Shown here: one piece after another, positions 42,960 to 45,494 of the stretch | Layout: each line of letters starts with the position of its first letter | How positions within the stretch are numbered: the stretch's first letter is position 1 | Source of the DNA: Thermoleophilia bacterium | GTDB lineage: Bacteria > Actinomycetota > Thermoleophilia > Miltoncostaeales > Miltoncostaeaceae | Length of the DNA: 45,494 bases | Direction: 5' to 3' | NCBI GenBank assembly: GCA_017853415.1 | Contig: JAFMJQ010000003.1 | Span: 1-45,494 of the forward strand | The notes under the pieces: generated by a model | Told to the model about the DNA's origin: nothing | Database searches by the model: none | Seen by the model: only the letters and a program-made list of their open reading frames with translations | Made by a program: the position numbers and the translations under genes

Positions 42960-43664
42960 GTGACGTACCCCTATTGGAAGCGCATGCTCGTGGAGGCCCT
43001 CGGCACCTTCGGCTTCTTCCTCTTCGGATTCTCCGGCATCGCCGCGGCGGTGCTGCTGCCGGGTTCCATCGGCACCGGGGGCGTGGCGGCGGGCTTCGGT
43101 CTGGGCCTGGCCCTCATGATCTTCGCGTTCGGCCACATCTCGGGCGGGCACTTCAACCCGGCCGTGACCCTGGGCCTCGCGAGCGGTCGCCAGTTCCCGT
43201 GGTCGGAGCTCCTCGGCTACTGGATCGCGCAGCTCGTCGGTGCGTTCTGCGCCATGGGCGCCGCGTACGCCATCTACTCATCGTCGGTGCAGGACGCCCT
43301 GGTGAACCACCCGGGCGAGGGCATCGGCACCGGCACCGCCGTGGCGATCGAGATCATCTTCACGGCGCTCTTCGTGATCGTCATCAGCGCGGTGGCCACC
43401 GACAAGGCGCCGTGGAGCGGCATCCTCGCGCCGATCGCCATCGGCGGCTTCATCTTCACGGCCGCCACGGTGGTGGGGCCGATCTCCGGCGGCTCGTTCA
43501 ACCCGGCCCGCTCCATCGCCCCGGCGATCTACGCGCAGGACGCCACGGAGCTCTGGATCTACATCATCGGACCGCTGCTCGGCGGCGCCATCGGCGGCGT
43601 CGTCTACTGGCTCATCCGCTCCCTGCGGGGCCCGGGTGAGGTGCAGGAGATGTCCGGCAACTGA
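42960..43664 (+). CDS. Aquaporin/MIP-family channel
   Basis: 234 residues from GTG 42960 with AGGAG seven bases upstream. Six transmembrane helices and two half-helices with the NPA motifs HFNPAVT and SFNPARS. The residue after the second NPA is Arg, as in the selectivity filter. The family conducts water or small neutral solutes such as glycerol; a water channel is somewhat more likely because of the compact sequence. It is convergent with the response-regulator gene. Confidence 0.92.
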   Translation: MTYPYWKRMLVEALGTFGFFLFGFSGIAAAVLLPGSIGTGGVAAGFGLGLALMIFAFGHISGGHFNPAVTLGLASGRQFPWSELLGYWIAQLVGAFCAMGAAYAIYSSSVQDALVNHPGEGIGTGTAVAIEIIFTALFVIVISAVATDKAPWSGILAPIAIGGFIFTAATVVGPISGGSFNPARSIAPAIYAQDATELWIYIIGPLLGGAIGGVVYWLIRSLRGPGEVQEMSGN

Positions 43665-43688
43665 TCGGCCACGCGGGGGCCGGGCGGG

Positions 43689-44399
43689 TCAATCCCCGTC
43701 CGCGCCCCCGGGGTCGAACCGGTAGCCCACGCCGTAGTGGGTGATGATGAACTCGGTGTCCGGGATCGCCTCGCGCAGCTTCTGCCTCACCTTGCGCACG
43801 AAGACGTCCACGGAGCGATCGCCGGCCATCATCTCGTAGCCCCAGGCCTCGCGGTAGATCTTGTTGCGGGCGAGGGGCTTGCCGTCGGCGCGCGCGAGCA
43901 CCAGCAGCACCTCGAACTCCCGGGCGGTCAGGCCCACGCTGCGGCCGTCGGCGAAGGCCTGCACCTGATCGGCGTCGATCACCAGGCCGCCGGCCTCGAT
44001 GGGGCCGTCCGTCGCCCGGGCGCGCTCCTTGTCGCGGCGCCTCAGGTGGGCACCCACCCGTGCCACGAGCTCCTTCATCGAGAAGGGCTTTGTGAGGTAA
44101 TCGTCGGCACCGATCTCGAGCCCATGCACGCGATCGTGCTCGCTCGTGCGCGCGCTGCACATGATGATCGGCACGTCCGGGTCGTCGGTGCGGATCTCCT
44201 CGGTGAACCGCCAGCCGTCCACCTGCGGCAGCATGAGGTCGAGCACCACGAGGTCGGGGCGTTCGCGCTTGAACAGCCGCAGGCCCGTGGCCCCGTCGGC
44301 CGCCGTGAGCGTGCGATGGCCCGCGCGCCCGAGGTGGTATGCAACCGAGTCGGCGATGGCCGGGTCATCCTCCACGATCAGGATCGTGTGGGTCGCCAT
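43689..44399 (-). CDS. OmpR/PhoB-family response regulator
   Basis: 236 residues from ATG 44399. Receiver domain with the acidic pocket (VEDD), phosphoacceptor Asp in LVVLDLMLPQVDGW, Thr/Lys switch (SARTSEHD and TKPFSMKELVARV), and a C-terminal winged-helix DNA-binding domain (LTAREFEVLLVLARADGKPL, EFIITHYGVGYRFDPG). No histidine kinase is adjacent in the window. TACCGT lies seven bases before the ATG. It is divergent from the Ser/Thr kinase. Confidence 0.92.
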   Translation of the reverse strand: MATHTILIVEDDPAIADSVAYHLGRAGHRTLTAADGATGLRLFKRERPDLVVLDLMLPQVDGWRFTEEIRTDDPDVPIIMCSARTSEHDRVHGLEIGADDYLTKPFSMKELVARVGAHLRRRDKERARATDGPIEAGGLVIDADQVQAFADGRSVGLTAREFEVLLVLARADGKPLARNKIYREAWGYEMMAGDRSVDVFVRKVRQKLREAIPDTEFIITHYGVGYRFDPGGADGD

Positions 44400-44406
44400 G
44401 ACGGCG

Positions 44407-44412
44407 ACGGTA
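44407..44412 (-). promoter_or_regulatory. -10 box TACCGT for the response regulator (leaderless)
   Basis: TACCGT with seven bases to ATG 44399, no -35 recognisable. Confidence 0.5.
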
Positions 44413-44492
44413 CCAGCGCCGCGCCGCCCGCGCGCCGACATGTGGTGGGTCGCGCACCGACCCCGGGCCCTCGCGACGTCCCGGGCTGCCTC

Positions 44493-44498
44493 TACCGT
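44493..44498 (+). promoter_or_regulatory. -10 box TACCGT for the leader ORF and kinase
   Basis: TACCGT with six bases to GTG 44505, which starts an 8-codon ORF ahead of the kinase. Confidence 0.45.
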
Positions 44499-44504
44499 GC
44501 AGGC

Positions 44505-44531
44505 GTGCGACCGACCGACGTGCGCCCGTGA
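44505..44531 (+). CDS. Possible 8-codon leader ORF coupled to the kinase gene
   Basis: GTG 44505 (leaderless position) reads VRPTDVRP and stops at TGA 44529-44531. Its stop overlaps the kinase GTG (44528-44530) as GTGA, the coupling form used throughout this window. The kinase has no ribosome binding site of its own, so ribosomes entering at the 5' end could finish this peptide and restart on the kinase. It may also be chance. Confidence 0.35.
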   Translation: MRPTDVRP

Positions 44532-45494
44532 CCGCGGCTGGGGACCTCACCGGTGGCCGGTACCGGCTCGAACGGCCCATCGGCAGCGGCGGCATGGCCA
44601 CCGTGTGGAGCGCCGTGGACGAGGAGAGCGGCGCGGTGGTGGCCGTGAAGCTCATGCACCCCCGGGTGCAGGACGACCCCGACCTGCTGGTGCGATTCCG
44701 TCGCGAGGCCGACGTGGTGGAACGCCTCGACCACCCCTGCATCGTGCGCATGCTCGACCAGGACGCCGGTGCCGATGACGGCCCGTACATCGTGTTCGAG
44801 CTCGTCGACGGCGTCACCCTCAAGGCCCTCATCCGCCAGCGCGGTGCCCTCGACCCGGCGGAGGCGGCGTCGATCGCCAGCCAGGTGGCCCGGGGGCTCG
44901 AGCTCGCCCACCGCTCGGGGGTGGTGCACCGCGACATCAAGTCGCACAACGTGCTGGTCACGGATGCGGGCGTCGCGAAGCTCACCGACTTCGGCATCGC
45001 CCGCCTGCTCGACGGCATGCAGGACGGCCTCACCCGCACCGGCACCGTGCTCGGAACCAGCGACTACCTGGCGCCCGAGCAGGCCCGCGGGCTGGGCGTG
45101 GACGGCCGCACCGACGTCTACGCACTGGGCATCGTGCTGTACGAGATGCTCACGGGCGAGCTGCCCTTCCCGGCCGATACCCCCATGGGCGTGGCGATGC
45201 GGCAGGTGCGCGACCCCATGCCCGACCCGCGCGAGGTGCGGCCGGAGGTGCCGGCCTACCTGGCGGCCATCGTGCTGCGCGCGTGCGAGAAGGACCCGGA
45301 CGCCAGGTTCACGTCGGCCCTCGACATGGCCGACGCCCTCGTGGACGTTCCGGCCGGTGCCACGGCCGCCATGCCGGTGATCCCGCCCGAGGTCGCGGCG
45401 GCCGACGCCGACACGGGCCGGCTGGCCCCCGCGAGGCCGCCGGACGAGGCGGCCACGGGGGTCCTCACGCCCGTGGCACCGGACACCGCCACCG
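44528..45494 (+). CDS. PknB-type Ser/Thr protein kinase (3' end off the window)
   Basis: At least 322 residues from GTG 44528, open at the right edge. Eukaryotic-type Ser/Thr kinase: glycine loop IGSGGMATVW, catalytic Lys in VAVKLM, HRDIKSHNVLV, DFGIAR, activation loop TRTGTVLGTSDYLAPEQ and LGIVLYEMLTGELPFP. The kinase domain ends near residue 275, followed by a Pro/Ala-rich juxtamembrane-like region. A membrane helix and PASTA or other sensor may follow beyond the edge. No partner phosphatase is visible. Confidence 0.93.
   Translation, partial: MTAAGDLTGGRYRLERPIGSGGMATVWSAVDEESGAVVAVKLMHPRVQDDPDLLVRFRREADVVERLDHPCIVRMLDQDAGADDGPYIVFELVDGVTLKALIRQRGALDPAEAASIASQVARGLELAHRSGVVHRDIKSHNVLVTDAGVAKLTDFGIARLLDGMQDGLTRTGTVLGTSDYLAPEQARGLGVDGRTDVYALGIVLYEMLTGELPFPADTPMGVAMRQVRDPMPDPREVRPEVPAYLAAIVLRACEKDPDARFTSALDMADALVDVPAGATAAMPVIPPEVAAADADTGRLAPARPPDEAATGVLTPVAPDTAT

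Overview
The window is very GC-rich, densely coded bacterial chromosome. Gene content suggests a Gram-positive actinobacterium, possibly of the Thermoleophilia lineage (inference). Supporting points are a dCTP deaminase very like the bifunctional mycobacterial type, a CtpE-like P-type ATPase, futalosine-route menaquinone genes, a menaquinol:cytochrome c reductase with cytochrome c fused to subunit IV, and many start codons that sit 6-10 bases after a TANNNT promoter hexamer, as expected for leaderless mRNAs. No phage, transposon, plasmid or CRISPR features were seen.

Layout. 1-2354 (-): a secreted, multimodular chitin-degrading protein (AA10 copper monooxygenase, GH18 chitinase, CBM2) that runs off the left edge. 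2530-5399 (-): a siroheme nitrite/sulfite reductase with a small partner gene, behind a promoter that overlaps an inverted repeat. 5525-9414 (-): a secreted double-psi beta-barrel protein, a lipoprotein, tRNA-Lys, a TPR membrane protein, an amidohydrolase and TatA. 9472-11966: a membrane protein, dcd, lipA and a rhodanese.

11980-24643 (-) is the core of the window, about 12.7 kb on one strand that joins heme, quinone and respiratory genes: hemB, a fused AhbA/AhbB-type siroheme decarboxylase, hemL, a short prenyl-synthase-like protein and ubiD; then qcrA-qcrB-qcrC; then ubiX, menG, a polyprenyl diphosphate synthase, a small protein resembling the C-terminus of MqnE, mqnA and mqnC. Nearly all junctions are 4-base ATGA/GTGA overlaps. 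Together these make heme for the bc complex and the menaquinone it oxidises. The enzymes for MqnE, MqnD and prenylation (MqnP) are not in the window.

24669-36654: aat; an ABC exporter with an AI-2E-type permease; a degenerate LytM-like protein with a YmdB-type phosphodiesterase; a CtpE-like ATPase; a STAS protein; copZ-copA; and a membrane protein with less biased codons. 36724-45494: a divergent argininosuccinate-lyase-like protein; a cobalamin riboswitch controlling an ECF transporter (two fused ATPases plus S component); pdxH divergent from an aldehyde dehydrogenase; tRNA-Tyr; an aquaporin; an orphan OmpR-type regulator; and a Ser/Thr kinase that runs off the right edge behind an 8-codon leader ORF.

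The most interesting items are two small unassigned proteins within the quinone/heme operons, the fused siroheme decarboxylase, and two divergent gene pairs whose promoter -10 boxes share the same TA dinucleotide.
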